DNA of 64,000 bases from Natronoflexus pectinivorans (GTDB lineage: Bacteria; Bacteroidota; Bacteroidia; Bacteroidales; Marinilabiliaceae), in assembly GCF_004345615.1 (NCBI RefSeq), contig NZ_SLWK01000005.1, forward strand, positions 124,001-188,000. The letters run 5' to 3'. The position numbers were made by a program, and so were the translations under genes. Below the pieces are notes generated by a model. That model had not been told where the DNA came from. It made no database searches and saw nothing but the letters and a program-made list of their open reading frames with translations. Positions 1-9,394 of the stretch are shown here, in pieces (within the stretch, counting starts at the first letter, position 1; each line of letters begins with the position of its first letter).

Positions 1-237
1 AGTGTTACCACTGCCAGGGTGAGTCCCGACATGGGAATGGCGAAAGTCTATTTGAGCATATTCCCTTCAGATAAGAAAGATGAAATTTTTAGCAACATCA
101 AACAGCAAACTTCTAAACTCAGGTTTCTGCTGGGGCAAAGGGTTGGCAAACAATTGAGGGTCATTCCCGAATTGAGTTTCTTTATTGATGACTCGCTGGA
201 TTATATTGAGCGAATCGATGACCTGTTAAAAGAATAG
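1..237 (+). CDS. rbfA: Ribosome-binding factor A, 3' part (5' end outside window)
   Basis: This is the C-terminal part of RbfA, which binds the 30S subunit and helps mature the 5' end of 16S rRNA. The frame is open from base 1, so the gene begins left of the window. The stretch VSPDMGMAKVYLSIFP is the typical KH-like core of the family, followed by the conserved LR..LG..V...LRVIPEL pattern and the ending DYIERIDDLL. The stop is immediately followed by the start region of the next gene, so the two are probably cotranscribed. The internal ATG at 31 is not the real start. Confidence 0.9.
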   Translation, partial: SVTTARVSPDMGMAKVYLSIFPSDKKDEIFSNIKQQTSKLRFLLGQRVGKQLRVIPELSFFIDDSLDYIERIDDLLKE

Positions 238-240
238 TTG

Positions 241-1065
241 ATGCAATACGATCCAATTAAACGTTCGCTTGGCAAGGTTTTTAACCGGAATCCGTTTTTA
301 AGAATTCTGTTTTATCGGTTGCTGGATCTTCTTCTTTTACGTTCCTGGTATATCAGGCGCGAACTTCGCCAATGGAAAAAAACGGCTCCCAATAAGGCAA
401 AAATACTGGATGCGGGAGCAGGGTTCGGCCAATACGTATGGCGACTTTCGCAAATGGGCAGCGATTTCAGAATTACAGGTGTAGATGTAAAACAGGAACA
501 GATAGAGGATTGCAACCTGTTTTTCAGAAAGAAAAAATTACAGAAGAGGGTGGAATTCAGACAGGCCGACCTCACCAAGTTTGTGGAGCCGAAAACATAT
601 CACCTGATTCTGTCAGTTGATGTGATGGAGCATATTGCCGAAGATGAAAAAGTGATGGCCAATCTGAATCAGAGCCTGAAAACGGGTGGAATGCTGCTCA
701 TCTCTACTCCGTCGGATTTGGGAGGATCAGATACCCATCATCACCATGATCAGCCTGATCAGGTAACCGGGTTTATTGATGAACATGTGCGCGACGGCTA
801 CAATGCCGATGAGATAAAAGACAAACTTAAACGTGCCGGATTTACTTCCGTTAAGGTAGAATATTCCTATGGTAAACCGGGTAATATTGCCTGGAAGCTA
901 TCCATGAAATATCCAATAATGATGCTGAACAAAAGCAAGTTCTTTTTTGTCTTGCTTCCGTTTTATTATCTTTTAACTTTCCCGGTGGCCTGGATTTTGA
1001 ACCACATGGATGTTCGCAAAACACACAACGCGGGAACCGGTCTTATCGTTAAAGCCATAAAATAG
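241..1065 (+). CDS. Class I SAM-dependent methyltransferase
   Basis: The protein has a Rossmann-type methyltransferase fold. Motif I is ILDAGAGFGQYV at about residues 55-67, an acidic residue follows in GVDV, and LSVDVMEHI is the motif IV region. An odd run of histidines (THHHHDQPDQ, near residue 165) lies after the STPSD segment. The C-terminus has a long hydrophobic stretch near residues 235-255, which suggests membrane association. The substrate cannot be read from the sequence. The gene starts 3 bases after the rbfA stop (TTG at 238 or ATG at 241; I prefer ATG) and is followed 6 bases later by a LolE-like permease, so the three form an operon. Confidence 0.8.
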   Translation: MQYDPIKRSLGKVFNRNPFLRILFYRLLDLLLLRSWYIRRELRQWKKTAPNKAKILDAGAGFGQYVWRLSQMGSDFRITGVDVKQEQIEDCNLFFRKKKLQKRVEFRQADLTKFVEPKTYHLILSVDVMEHIAEDEKVMANLNQSLKTGGMLLISTPSDLGGSDTHHHHDQPDQVTGFIDEHVRDGYNADEIKDKLKRAGFTSVKVEYSYGKPGNIAWKLSMKYPIMMLNKSKFFFVLLPFYYLLTFPVAWILNHMDVRKTHNAGTGLIVKAIK

Positions 1066-1071
1066 AAGGAT

Positions 1072-2310
1072 ATGACATTAGCCATTCGCATAGCCATCAG
1101 GTATCTGTTTGCCAAAAAGAGCCAGAACATCATCAACATCATATCGTGGATCTCTGTGATTGGCATTCTTACCGGTTCGCTCGGATTGCTTCTTGTTTTA
1201 TCTGTATTTAATGGACTTCATGGCCTAATTGGATCATTTTTCAGCACTTTCGACCCCGATTTTAAAATAGAACCCGAAAGGGGCAAAGTTTTCAGCATCG
1301 ACAGCATTGATTATCGCGGATTGGTTGCCATTGACGGTGTGGAGGCCGCCACCATGGTAATGGAAGACCATGTTCTGTTCAGGTTTAGTAACCGACAGGT
1401 GCCGGGGCGGGTTTTAGGAGTTGATGATTCATTCAACCAGGTATCGGCCATTGATACCATTATTGTGGATGGAGAGTTCAGACTGCAATACAACAACATG
1501 CCGGAGGCAGTTGTTGGTTATGCATTGGCCAGCCAATTGGCATTGCGAATGAACTTCGTCACACCGCTTATGATGTACGCGCCTGAACGCACAGGCCGTA
1601 TCAACCCGGCACGTCCCGATCAGGCTTTTCGTTCTCAATATGCACAGCCTTCGGGCATGTTTATGGTCAACCAGATTGACTACGACGCCGGCTATGTCAT
1701 CATCCACATAAATCAGGCACGGGAACTATTGGATTATGATGAAAGTACTGTTTCGTGGATTGGCGTGAGGGTGACAGAAGGCGTTCGTCAGGAGGGAGTG
1801 CGACAAAGATTACAAAATCATTTGGGGGATCACTTCACGGTTAAAAACCGTGAAGAGCAGCACGACACTTTCTTTCGTATGATGAAAGTTGAAAAACTGA
1901 TGTCGTACCTCATCCTCTCATTCATTCTGCTGATTGCCATTTTTAACGTGATTGGAACGCTTTCGATGTTGATTTTTGAAAAAAAGGAGAGCATCACCAC
2001 ACTTCGCAGTATGGGTGCTACACGCCAGCTTATTAATAAGATTTTTCTTTTTGAAGGATGGCTTATTTCCCTTGCGGGGATGACCGGGGGAATCCTTTTG
2101 GGAGCATTGCTTGTATGGCTTCAGCAAACCTATGGTTTGCTTCGCTTTCAGGGCGGCGAAGCCTTTGTGGTTGATGCCTACCCGGTTATACTGCGTTGGG
2201 TTGATGTATTAACCGTGCTCCTGACCGTATCCATCACAGGATTTTTGGCAGCCTGGTATCCGGTTCGGGTTATTGTGCGTCGCTATTACCCAGTAAATCG
2301 CCAGGAGTAA
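1072..2310 (+). CDS. LolC/LolE-type ABC transporter permease (FtsX family)
   Basis: This 412-residue membrane protein has the layout of lipoprotein-release permeases. There is one membrane segment near residues 20-45, a large periplasmic domain of about 220 residues, then three membrane segments near 272-295, 322-345 and 370-392. The N-terminus (RYLFAKKSQNIINIISWIS) and the cytoplasmic signature LRSMGATRQLI are typical of the LolC/E branch. In that family the protein pairs with a LolD ATPase to release lipoproteins from the inner membrane toward the outer membrane; no ATPase gene is adjacent here. The 3' end overlaps the convergent dusB gene by 41 bases. Confidence 0.85.
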   Translation: MTLAIRIAIRYLFAKKSQNIINIISWISVIGILTGSLGLLLVLSVFNGLHGLIGSFFSTFDPDFKIEPERGKVFSIDSIDYRGLVAIDGVEAATMVMEDHVLFRFSNRQVPGRVLGVDDSFNQVSAIDTIIVDGEFRLQYNNMPEAVVGYALASQLALRMNFVTPLMMYAPERTGRINPARPDQAFRSQYAQPSGMFMVNQIDYDAGYVIIHINQARELLDYDESTVSWIGVRVTEGVRQEGVRQRLQNHLGDHFTVKNREEQHDTFFRMMKVEKLMSYLILSFILLIAIFNVIGTLSMLIFEKKESITTLRSMGATRQLINKIFLFEGWLISLAGMTGGILLGALLVWLQQTYGLLRFQGGEAFVVDAYPVILRWVDVLTVLLTVSITGFLAAWYPVRVIVRRYYPVNRQE

Positions 2311-3286
2311 AACCGGCGTAGTCGGTTTTAATTCCAGTTAGAATTTCATCAATTTCTGCAACACTCTCGCTTCGGAGCATTTGAATTTTCGTGTTTCTGA
2401 AATTCTGTAATCCTTTAAAAGTTACCGCCAAATGCCGCCTTGAATGCAATATACCTCTCCGTTCACCCAAATGTTCAACCGCTTTATGCAATACTGCTCT
2501 AATCATTTCCACATGTTCATCCATGGTGATGGGTGGAAGAAGTTCTCCGGTATCCAAATAATGCCGGATTTCTTTGAAAATCCGTGGTCTCCCAATGGAT
2601 GGGCGACCAATCATAATGGCATCCACACCATATCGATCAAAATATTGACGAGCCTTTTGGGGTGAGTCCACATCACCATTCCCAATGATGGGAATATGAA
2701 TTCGGGGATTGTTTTTAACTTCGCCTATCAGCGTCCAGTCAGCCTCACCGGTATAAAGTTGCGATCGGGTTCGGCCATGTATGGTGAGGGCTTTTATGCC
2801 TGTATCTTGAAGCGGCTCGGCAATCTCGGTGATGATTTTTGAGTCGTGATCCCACCCAAGCCGGGTTTTCACGGTAACCGGCAACTTAACTGCGTTTACA
2901 ACTGCTTTGGTGATTTTCAGCATCAGCGGAATGTCTCTCAACATTCCCGAACCTGCACCTTTTGTGGCGATTTTTTTTACCGGGCATCCGAAATTAAGGT
3001 CAATTAATTCCGGATTTGACGCTTCGGCAATTCGGGCTGCTTCGGCAAGTGCATCGGGATCTTTCCCATATAATTGTATCCCTACAGGTCGCTCCTCCTC
3101 TAAAATAGTCAGCTTGCGTTTGGTTTTTTCCACATCACGCACCAATGCATCAGACGACACAAACTCTGTGTACATCAAATCCACACCATACTGCTTACAT
3201 AAACTGCGAAACATGTGGTCTGTAACATCCTCCATGGGAGCCAGTAACAGAGGCTCCTTTCTTAATTCCAAATCTCCTATCTTCAC
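2270..3286 (-). CDS. dusB: tRNA-dihydrouridine synthase (DusB-like)
   Basis: A 338-residue FMN-dependent enzyme that reduces uridine to dihydrouridine in tRNA. LLAPMEDVTD at the N-terminus, the catalytic cysteine in DLNFGCPVKK (Cys101), VTVKTRLGWD, ALTIHGRTR and IIGNGDV are the phosphate- and FMN-binding landmarks of the family, and MIGRPSIGRP closes the barrel. The start is GTG at 3284-3286. The gene converges on the LolE-like permease and overlaps its 3' end. DusB is the branch usually found in Bacteroidota; the exact uridine position modified is not deducible. Confidence 0.9.
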   Translation of the reverse strand: MKIGDLELRKEPLLLAPMEDVTDHMFRSLCKQYGVDLMYTEFVSSDALVRDVEKTKRKLTILEEERPVGIQLYGKDPDALAEAARIAEASNPELIDLNFGCPVKKIATKGAGSGMLRDIPLMLKITKAVVNAVKLPVTVKTRLGWDHDSKIITEIAEPLQDTGIKALTIHGRTRSQLYTGEADWTLIGEVKNNPRIHIPIIGNGDVDSPQKARQYFDRYGVDAIMIGRPSIGRPRIFKEIRHYLDTGELLPPITMDEHVEMIRAVLHKAVEHLGERRGILHSRRHLAVTFKGLQNFRNTKIQMLRSESVAEIDEILTGIKTDYAGFTPGDLLGNSDAQ

Positions 3287-3875
3287 GCGACCTGAATAGT
3301 TGTAATTGTTTTATTTTGACGTCACAAATATACTACTTCTCAGAGACAGTCTAAACATTTATTAAAACTCTGCTGATAAGCCAACCATGTTTTGGTTGAT
3401 CATTTTGTCCAACATGATGGCGCTTTCCTTGAATTAAAGAGGTGGCGAGGATTATTTATCTCGAGTTTATAATTTTCAAATACCAAAACTACTGCATAAG
3501 TGAAGTTGCGGATCAGTTATCTCGAAAGAGAAAAAAGTGATCTGACTCATTTAATTAGAAATATTATTCGGAGATTGATATTGATAGTTAGAGGCAATAA
3601 TTGATAAAATTATTACTGTATAATATGGTTCCGCACCATCTTTTCATATTAAATATCCAGTGAAAATTTTGAAATTATAATCAGTTAAGCGATGAATAAA
3701 AAATAAAGGTTGCTTGCAATAGGCAATTTCCCTAAATTTAGTGATGTATAAATGGCCAAAAGCAAGTTATTCTTTTTATACAGAACATCTTGCCTGTTTA
3801 GGTGTTAATCAAAAACAAGTAAATTCAACCTTTAAAGAAGTGTTTGTGAGCATTATTCTCTGAAAAAATTAGGCA
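3287..3875. other. Intergenic region between divergent dusB and sensor kinase
   Basis: This stretch of nearly 590 bases is AT-rich and holds no convincing coding sequence on either strand. The only element I can support is a Bacteroidota-type promoter at 3710-3740 reading toward the sensor kinase; the remainder shows no obvious repeat or RNA structure. Confidence 0.5.
3710..3740 (+). promoter_or_regulatory. Candidate Bacteroidota promoter of the TPR sensor kinase
   Basis: TTG at 3710-3712 is followed after 20 bases by TAAATTTA at 3733-3740, one base off the Bacteroidota -7 consensus TAnnTTTG. It lies about 135 bases upstream of the kinase start. The call is a visual match only. Confidence 0.4.
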
Positions 3876-5861
3876 ATGACGATTCGATTATTAAAATACC
3901 TCTCCCACCGCAGCCTGTTTCTGTTTTTGTTGATTTTATCAGGGCTATTTTATGCATCCTGTAACACACAATCATCCAGAAATCAGGCAGGAAAAGCTCA
4001 TCTGGGTGAATCTCCCATGACTGATTCCATGGTGGTAGATCAGTTGATTCAACGATCCAGATCATTTTATGATGAAACCGGAATGAGAGCAGAACCTTAT
4101 GATAGATTTCTGCAAGAAGCCATGGAAATAGCATCGCGTCACAACTTAATGTGGCAACAAGTTAGGATTCTCAACACCATAGGACGAAGATACAGGGACA
4201 GATCAGCCTATGGGGAAGCTCTACGATACCATAACAGAGCTTTAACCATAGCGCAAAACATAAACAACAAAGATCTGCTTTCAGAAGTTTATAATCAGAT
4301 TGGCGTGGTTTTTAGACGAACAGACGATAATGCCATAGCTCTGGACATGCATTTTAAGGCCTTACGCTTAGCAGAGGAGACACGGGATTCATTTAATATC
4401 AGTGTCGCAATAAATAGCATTGGGAACGTAAATGCAAATTTGGGCAGATACCACTCGGCCATTGAGTATTTTTTAAGAGCTCTTGACTATGCCACTAAAC
4501 TCGACAATACACTGGGAAAAGCAATCAACAATCATAACATAGGCGAGTGCAGATTAAAAATGGGGTATCCGGATGAGGCATTGGAATATTTTCAGAGGTC
4601 GCTCGCATACAATAACCAGATAGGGAGTCGTGCCGGGCAATCCATCTGTTACAATAGCATTGGAGCAGTTTATATCGCCAAGGATGATCCTGTTACAGCT
4701 TTAGAATATCTTGAAAGAGCTTTAAATATAAATGATAGACTTGGAGACCTGATGCAGGTCTCCATCAGTCACTCAAAAATAGGTGAAGTGTATCTGTTGT
4801 TAGGGGATTTCGCAAAGGCCGATGACCACCTCAACAAATCCTACGAACTAGCTAAGAACATCGGTTCTAGATTTCAGGCAGAAGAGAGCTTGCGACTACT
4901 TTCAAGACTTCATGAAGCCAATCACAATTATTCAACATCTCTGGAATATTTTAAAACTGCAACAGCTTATCGCGACAGCATCCTGAATGAGAAAAACATA
5001 AATCACCTAACAACCATGGAGGCCATGCTGGAAACCGAGGCTCAACGAAACCGGATTTATCAATTGGATCAGGTGACCTCCCAACAACTTACAACCCTGA
5101 GCAGGCAACGACTGATGCTTACCATAATCTTTATTGTTCTAATTATTCTTACTGTTATAACCACCCTGTTGATATATCAGCACAGGCTTCGCATTAAATA
5201 TAACAACCTGAAAAACCAGCATAAGCTTTTGCGCTCACAAATGAACCCGCATTTTATATTCAATGCACTGAGTGCCATACAGGTTTATGTGCTTGAGCAT
5301 GATGTGGAGAAGTCCACAAAATTTCTGACCGATTTTGCCAAACTTATGCGGTTGGTGCTAAAAACATCGCATCATGACTATATTCCGCTTAAGGATGAAT
5401 CTGAAATTCTAAAATACTATCTTGAGCTTCAGCAGCTTCGGTTTGTATCTCCATTTAATTATCAAATCATAATTGATGAGAGCCTGAACCAGGATCAAAT
5501 ACTTGTTCCTCCTATGCTTACTCAACCGTTCGTAGAAAACGCCGTGGAACACGGCGTTAAATTAATGGAGAAACAGGGTCATCTTGATATCCGATTCAAA
5601 AAACTCAACACACAAATGGTTGTGGAAGTTGAAGACAATGGCATTGGAATCTCATCCAGCATTGATCAAAAGCATAAAAGCGGAATAAGCAAGAAACATG
5701 AATCCATGGCCATAAAAATCACCAAAGAGAGGCTTGATGTAATTAGAAATGATATTGGTGGGAAAGTGAGCCTTGAAATCATTGACAAGAAAAATATAAA
5801 TCCCTTTGACAGAGGAACGCTGATAAGAATCATTCTGCCAATAGTCTCTCAAAATAACTGA
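3876..5861 (+). CDS. TPR-containing LytS/YehU-type sensor histidine kinase (lipoprotein)
   Basis: A 661-residue sensor kinase. A signal segment ends in a lipobox-like LFYASC, which would lipidate Cys29. Tetratricopeptide repeats follow from about residue 80 to 370 (for example the repeated SxxxNSIGxV pattern). One membrane helix sits near 410-432, then the His_kinase domain with QMNPHFIFNAL (phospho-acceptor His) and an ATPase domain with QPFVENAVEHG and VEDNGIGI. This architecture is typical of Bacteroidota pairs with a LytTR regulator, and such a gene starts 5 bases after the stop. The TPR region probably binds a periplasmic partner; the signal is unknown. Confidence 0.88.
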   Translation: MTIRLLKYLSHRSLFLFLLILSGLFYASCNTQSSRNQAGKAHLGESPMTDSMVVDQLIQRSRSFYDETGMRAEPYDRFLQEAMEIASRHNLMWQQVRILNTIGRRYRDRSAYGEALRYHNRALTIAQNINNKDLLSEVYNQIGVVFRRTDDNAIALDMHFKALRLAEETRDSFNISVAINSIGNVNANLGRYHSAIEYFLRALDYATKLDNTLGKAINNHNIGECRLKMGYPDEALEYFQRSLAYNNQIGSRAGQSICYNSIGAVYIAKDDPVTALEYLERALNINDRLGDLMQVSISHSKIGEVYLLLGDFAKADDHLNKSYELAKNIGSRFQAEESLRLLSRLHEANHNYSTSLEYFKTATAYRDSILNEKNINHLTTMEAMLETEAQRNRIYQLDQVTSQQLTTLSRQRLMLTIIFIVLIILTVITTLLIYQHRLRIKYNNLKNQHKLLRSQMNPHFIFNALSAIQVYVLEHDVEKSTKFLTDFAKLMRLVLKTSHHDYIPLKDESEILKYYLELQQLRFVSPFNYQIIIDESLNQDQILVPPMLTQPFVENAVEHGVKLMEKQGHLDIRFKKLNTQMVVEVEDNGIGISSSIDQKHKSGISKKHESMAIKITKERLDVIRNDIGGKVSLEIIDKKNINPFDRGTLIRIILPIVSQNN

Positions 5862-5866
5862 TTTAG

Positions 5867-6625
5867 ATGGAGCCACTAAAAATCATGATCGTTGAAGACG
5901 ACCTGTTTACCCGTCGGGTTGTAGACGTGATTATAAAGAATCACTTCACTGAATTTGTCGTGTCTGCAACAACTGGATCGATAAAGGAGGCTCATCATCT
6001 ATTGGAAAGGGTTAAACCCGATTTACTTATACTGGACATACAGCTTGAGGATGGAAATGCTTTTGAACTTTTATCTCAAATTCCTGTGATAGATTTCAAA
6101 ATTGTATTTATGTCATCCTATTCAAGTTATATGGAGCAGGCTGTACAATTTTCGGCGGTTGATTTTATAAAAAAACCATTTGATGAAAGTGAATTTGTTC
6201 AAGCGCTTGATAAAGCGCTTGATGCTTTTAACGACAGCGAGTACCCAAAAAGAATTGAAACACTTTTATTAAATATCAATGAAGAACCTCAAAACAGGAC
6301 ACTACTACTCGTAACAAGAAACGGGAACGTTAAAGTTGACATTAACAGTATTGAATATGGCGAATCAATCACAAAAGGAGCATATTTTCATCTTTTGTCG
6401 GGCGACACCATCCATGTTTCGTTCCCATTACGAAGATATGAGCCACTTTTGACAGAGTATGCCTTTTTCAGATGCCATCCTTTAATGCTTGTCAATCTCA
6501 GACATATTGAGTCTTTGGACAAAAGCAGATCTGAAATCCGGATGAAATCCGGCACAATAATACCTGTTGATGGTTGGAGGCTTGCCAATCTGATCAGCAA
6601 ACGAGAGGCGTTGGCGCTGATTTAA
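5867..6625 (+). CDS. LytTR-family response regulator
   Basis: A 252-residue regulator with an N-terminal receiver domain (acidic pocket at Asp11/Asp12, phospho-acceptor Asp57 in LLILDIQL, Lys in DFIKKPFDESEF) and a C-terminal LytTR DNA-binding domain of roughly residues 145-248, with FFRCHPLMLVNLRHI as the recognisable core. It starts 5 bases after the upstream TPR kinase and should be its cognate partner. LytTR regulators commonly bind direct repeats upstream of target genes; no target is evident here. It converges on trpS with a 3-base gap. Confidence 0.9.
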   Translation: MEPLKIMIVEDDLFTRRVVDVIIKNHFTEFVVSATTGSIKEAHHLLERVKPDLLILDIQLEDGNAFELLSQIPVIDFKIVFMSSYSSYMEQAVQFSAVDFIKKPFDESEFVQALDKALDAFNDSEYPKRIETLLLNINEEPQNRTLLLVTRNGNVKVDINSIEYGESITKGAYFHLLSGDTIHVSFPLRRYEPLLTEYAFFRCHPLMLVNLRHIESLDKSRSEIRMKSGTIIPVDGWRLANLISKREALALI

Positions 6626-6628
6626 CAA

Positions 6629-7618
6629 TCAAAAGGAACGAAACCCAATCAGTTCACGAACCTCCTTCAATGTTTTAGATGCACTTGCATGTGCTTTTTC
6701 TCTTCCAATTTCAGCCACTTTTCGCAAATAAGCATCATCGGCAGCTATGGCTTTGATTTTTTCGCGCATAGGCTCTGTGAAAATTATGATATCTTCTGCC
6801 AGCTGCTTTTTTAAATCACCATATCTGATTGAACATTTGCTGTACTCCTCTTTGAAAAACTCCAGAGTTTCGGGCTTCGAAACTACCGACATTAAAGTAA
6901 AAAGATTGTTGATGGGCTCAGTAACCGGCGTGTTTGGCTCAGTTGGACCGGAGTCTGTAACCGCTTTCATTACTTTTTTGCGAATCACTTTCGGGTCGTC
7001 AATCAAATAGATGCCGTTCCCTTCTGATTTCCCCATCTTTCCTGTTCCGTCCAAACCAGGAATTTTAACCAATGCCTCACCAAAATTAAAAGGTTGAGGT
7101 ATGGGAAAATATTCTGTGTCGTAAATCCGATTAAATCGGTTGGCAAATTTACGAGTCATCTCTAAATTTTGCTCTTGGTCTTTTCCAACCGGAACTTTAT
7201 TGGCATGGTGAATGATGATATCTGCCGCCATCAAAACAGGATAGGTGAGCAATCCGGCATTTACATTTTCAGGTTGTTTGCGAGCTTTCTCCTTAAAAGA
7301 GGTTGTTCTCTCCAATTCCCCCAGGTATGCATTCATATTGAGTAGGAGCGTTAGCTCTGCAACCTCGGGCAAATCACTTTGAATATAGATGGTTGCCTTT
7401 TCGGGATCAAGACCGGCAGCTAGATATTCGGCCAAAACCTGACGAACATTCCCATGAAGATCCTCCGGGGCAGGATGCGTTGTGAGCGAGTGATAATCAG
7501 CAATAAAAAAATAGCAGTTAAAATCATTCTGCATTTTCAAAAAGTTCTTCACTGCTCCAAAATAGTTTCCTAAATGCAGGTTTCCTGTTGGTCTGATTCC
7601 GCTTACAACTGTTTCCAT
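6629..7618 (-). CDS. trpS: Tryptophanyl-tRNA synthetase
   Basis: A 329-residue class I aminoacyl-tRNA synthetase that charges tRNA-Trp. The HIGH-type motif is PTGNLHLGNY (residues 10-19) and the KMSKS-type motif is GKMGKS (193-198). Conserved VLMAADIIIHHANKVPVGKD and LDGTGKMGKSEGN support the tryptophan branch. The length is normal for bacterial TrpS. It is a stand-alone gene with its own upstream -7 element (CAAAAATA at 7656-7663, the complement of TATTTTTG). Confidence 0.95.
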   Translation of the reverse strand: METVVSGIRPTGNLHLGNYFGAVKNFLKMQNDFNCYFFIADYHSLTTHPAPEDLHGNVRQVLAEYLAAGLDPEKATIYIQSDLPEVAELTLLLNMNAYLGELERTTSFKEKARKQPENVNAGLLTYPVLMAADIIIHHANKVPVGKDQEQNLEMTRKFANRFNRIYDTEYFPIPQPFNFGEALVKIPGLDGTGKMGKSEGNGIYLIDDPKVIRKKVMKAVTDSGPTEPNTPVTEPINNLFTLMSVVSKPETLEFFKEEYSKCSIRYGDLKKQLAEDIIIFTEPMREKIKAIAADDAYLRKVAEIGREKAHASASKTLKEVRELIGFRSF

Positions 7619-8326
7619 GTTATCGTAATTCTCTGTCTTAATATTAAATCAGGTGCAAAAATAATCAACAAAACGGCAAAATGTTATTTTTTTTCATGAA
7701 ACTTCCATAAGTAGGAAATCACTATTCAAAAAGTGGTGGTGTTTTTTCTCTCTATCGTTTCATTAAAAGTAGGGTATTCTTTTTTAATAGTTCGTTAATC
7801 TTTTTTATTTGCCTAATTATCAAATATTTATGGATTCATGGTCGTGTTATCCAATCAGCTGATAATAAGAAGCTTACTCACATCTAATTTCTAATAATCT
7901 ATAAGTCTAACGATCTACTGCTTTTTAGATGATCGTAATATAAGCAAATACAAAACTGCATGAAGACGCACAAATGCATTACCCTTCCCGATCCAATTGG
8001 GAGGATATTTTGGCCTGATGAGAGGGCACAATTCCCAATGATAATGATTGGTCTGTTTTAAAAAAATATTATATTCGTGTAGCCGCGCATTGCGCTAAAT
8101 GTTAAAACATTAAAGAATAACCCGGTTGGCAGGATTTTAAAATAGCAGTTGCAATGGGGGTTATATAATCAACAAATTCCATGAAGCGAGTCCCGAGAAT
8201 CGCCAGATCGACGAAGTCAAAGAGTTCTCACACAGGCGAAGTTCTGAGCCCAGTCGAAGTAAGGATGATTATCTGGCGAGTTCTCCCGAGGCCTCGGGAG
8301 CCTATATAAAAACAAATTATAAACAG
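7619..8326. other. Intergenic region with a dispersed repeat at its right end
   Basis: About 700 bases without a convincing gene. The left part is very AT-rich and includes the presumed trpS promoter. The right part (8182-8300) has a different composition and carries the repeat described separately, which runs to within 26 bases of the next start codon. Confidence 0.5.
8182..8300 (+). repeat. Dispersed repeat with inverted arms and an 18-base palindrome
   Basis: GAGAATCGCCAGA (8195-8207) pairs imperfectly with TCTGGCGAGTTCTC (8272-8285). The right end is a perfect 18-base palindrome, CTCCCGAGG/CCTCGGGAG (8283-8300). The segment 8183-8234 recurs inverted at 51276-51333, and 8277-8297 recurs at 49348-49368 (19 of 21 bases identical by eye). 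It looks like a non-coding mobile repeat; no protein is encoded. Confidence 0.6.
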
Positions 8327-8953
8327 ATGAAAGTCTCATTAATAGTTCTATCTATTATATGTTTATCCACGTTTAATATTCAATCACAAGTTTTTCGGGG
8401 TGGATTTAAAGGAGGAGTTGTGGCTTCCGAAGTTTCCGGAGATCATTTATCCGGGCCAAACAAATTCGGTCTATATGGTTCAGCTTTTACCATGTTACCA
8501 CTCTCGCAATACTCCTTTTTGCAAATGGAGGTGATGTACATTCAGAAAGGGAGTCGTTCGGTTCCAAGTGAGAGTAACAATTATTTTGACTATCGTTTTG
8601 ACCTGCAATACGTGGAGGTCCCATTCCTTTTTGTGCAAAACATGTCGGCCTACACCTCCTTAAATTACCTCGATAAAATTTTGTTTCATGGAGGGTTGTC
8701 TGTATCATTCCTCGTCAATTCCAATGAGAGCGAAGATTTAGTAGAGTATCCCAACAGGAGCGACTTCAATGCAGCAGAGCTCAACCTTTTAGTTGGATTT
8801 TCTTACCCACTTTATGAAGCACTTTACCTGAATTTTGGATATTCTAATTCACTGACCCCAATTCGATCTCATGCCGACGGACAAACAACCTGGATTAACC
8901 GAGGACAATACAATGTACTATGGACGCTTGGTTTAACATGGATATTTTGGTGA
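8327..8953 (+). CDS. Outer membrane beta-barrel protein (porT-like)
   Basis: A 208-residue protein with a signal peptide (hydrophobic stretch near residues 4-15, cleavage likely after FNIQSQ). The mature part has the amphipathic alternating strands and glycine/aromatic pattern of the small Bacteroidota OMP_b-brl family, for example GGFKGGV, QMEVMYIQKG, LQYVEVPFLF and a terminal strand ending in the aromatic FW. Such proteins sit in the outer membrane; their cargo is usually unknown. It is a single gene, and its leader is shared with a dispersed repeat. Confidence 0.75.
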   Translation: MKVSLIVLSIICLSTFNIQSQVFRGGFKGGVVASEVSGDHLSGPNKFGLYGSAFTMLPLSQYSFLQMEVMYIQKGSRSVPSESNNYFDYRFDLQYVEVPFLFVQNMSAYTSLNYLDKILFHGGLSVSFLVNSNESEDLVEYPNRSDFNAAELNLLVGFSYPLYEALYLNFGYSNSLTPIRSHADGQTTWINRGQYNVLWTLGLTWIFW

Positions 8954-9394
8954 AGAAAAGATTGAGGAGACTTCTCAAAAAATTCCAGAGCGCGGCACAA
9001 GAAAAACAGCCCTTATTCAGTCCAAAAGAGATGATTCAGAGAATATATTTTTTCGTTATCCGGATTAAAAACAGGCATACAACTTGAAATTAACATCCAA
9101 AGATGTTAATTTGAAAATCTTTTAGACAATAGGCATTTTTCTTTCTTAATCAAAAAGAACAATAATTAAGGAATGTGAGGCTTGGTGTGGATTTCAGAGC
9201 GTCTAACTTAGAAATTATATAAATAAAGAAGTTTTTCTTTATTTTATTTTTAAATAGTGATCTAAGCCATTACATTTGCATTTTAAAAAGAAAATTTGAA
9301 TGGTTTTTGGTTATTTCCCCCTCCCAAAACGTTACTTGTTTTGCAAATCTCTTATAAACAAATAAATATCAATTAATATTAAAACAGAATCTTT
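8954..9394. other. Intergenic region upstream of sdhC
   Basis: This AT-rich region has no recognisable coding sequence. It contains the likely sdhCAB promoter near 9247-9278 and an untranslated leader of about 115 bases. I see no riboswitch-like structure. Confidence 0.45.
9247..9278 (+). promoter_or_regulatory. Candidate promoter of sdhCAB
   Basis: TACATTTG at 9271-9278 matches the Bacteroidota -7 consensus TAnnTTTG exactly. A T-run at 9247-9251 lies at the expected -33 distance but lacks the G of TTTG. Confidence 0.5.
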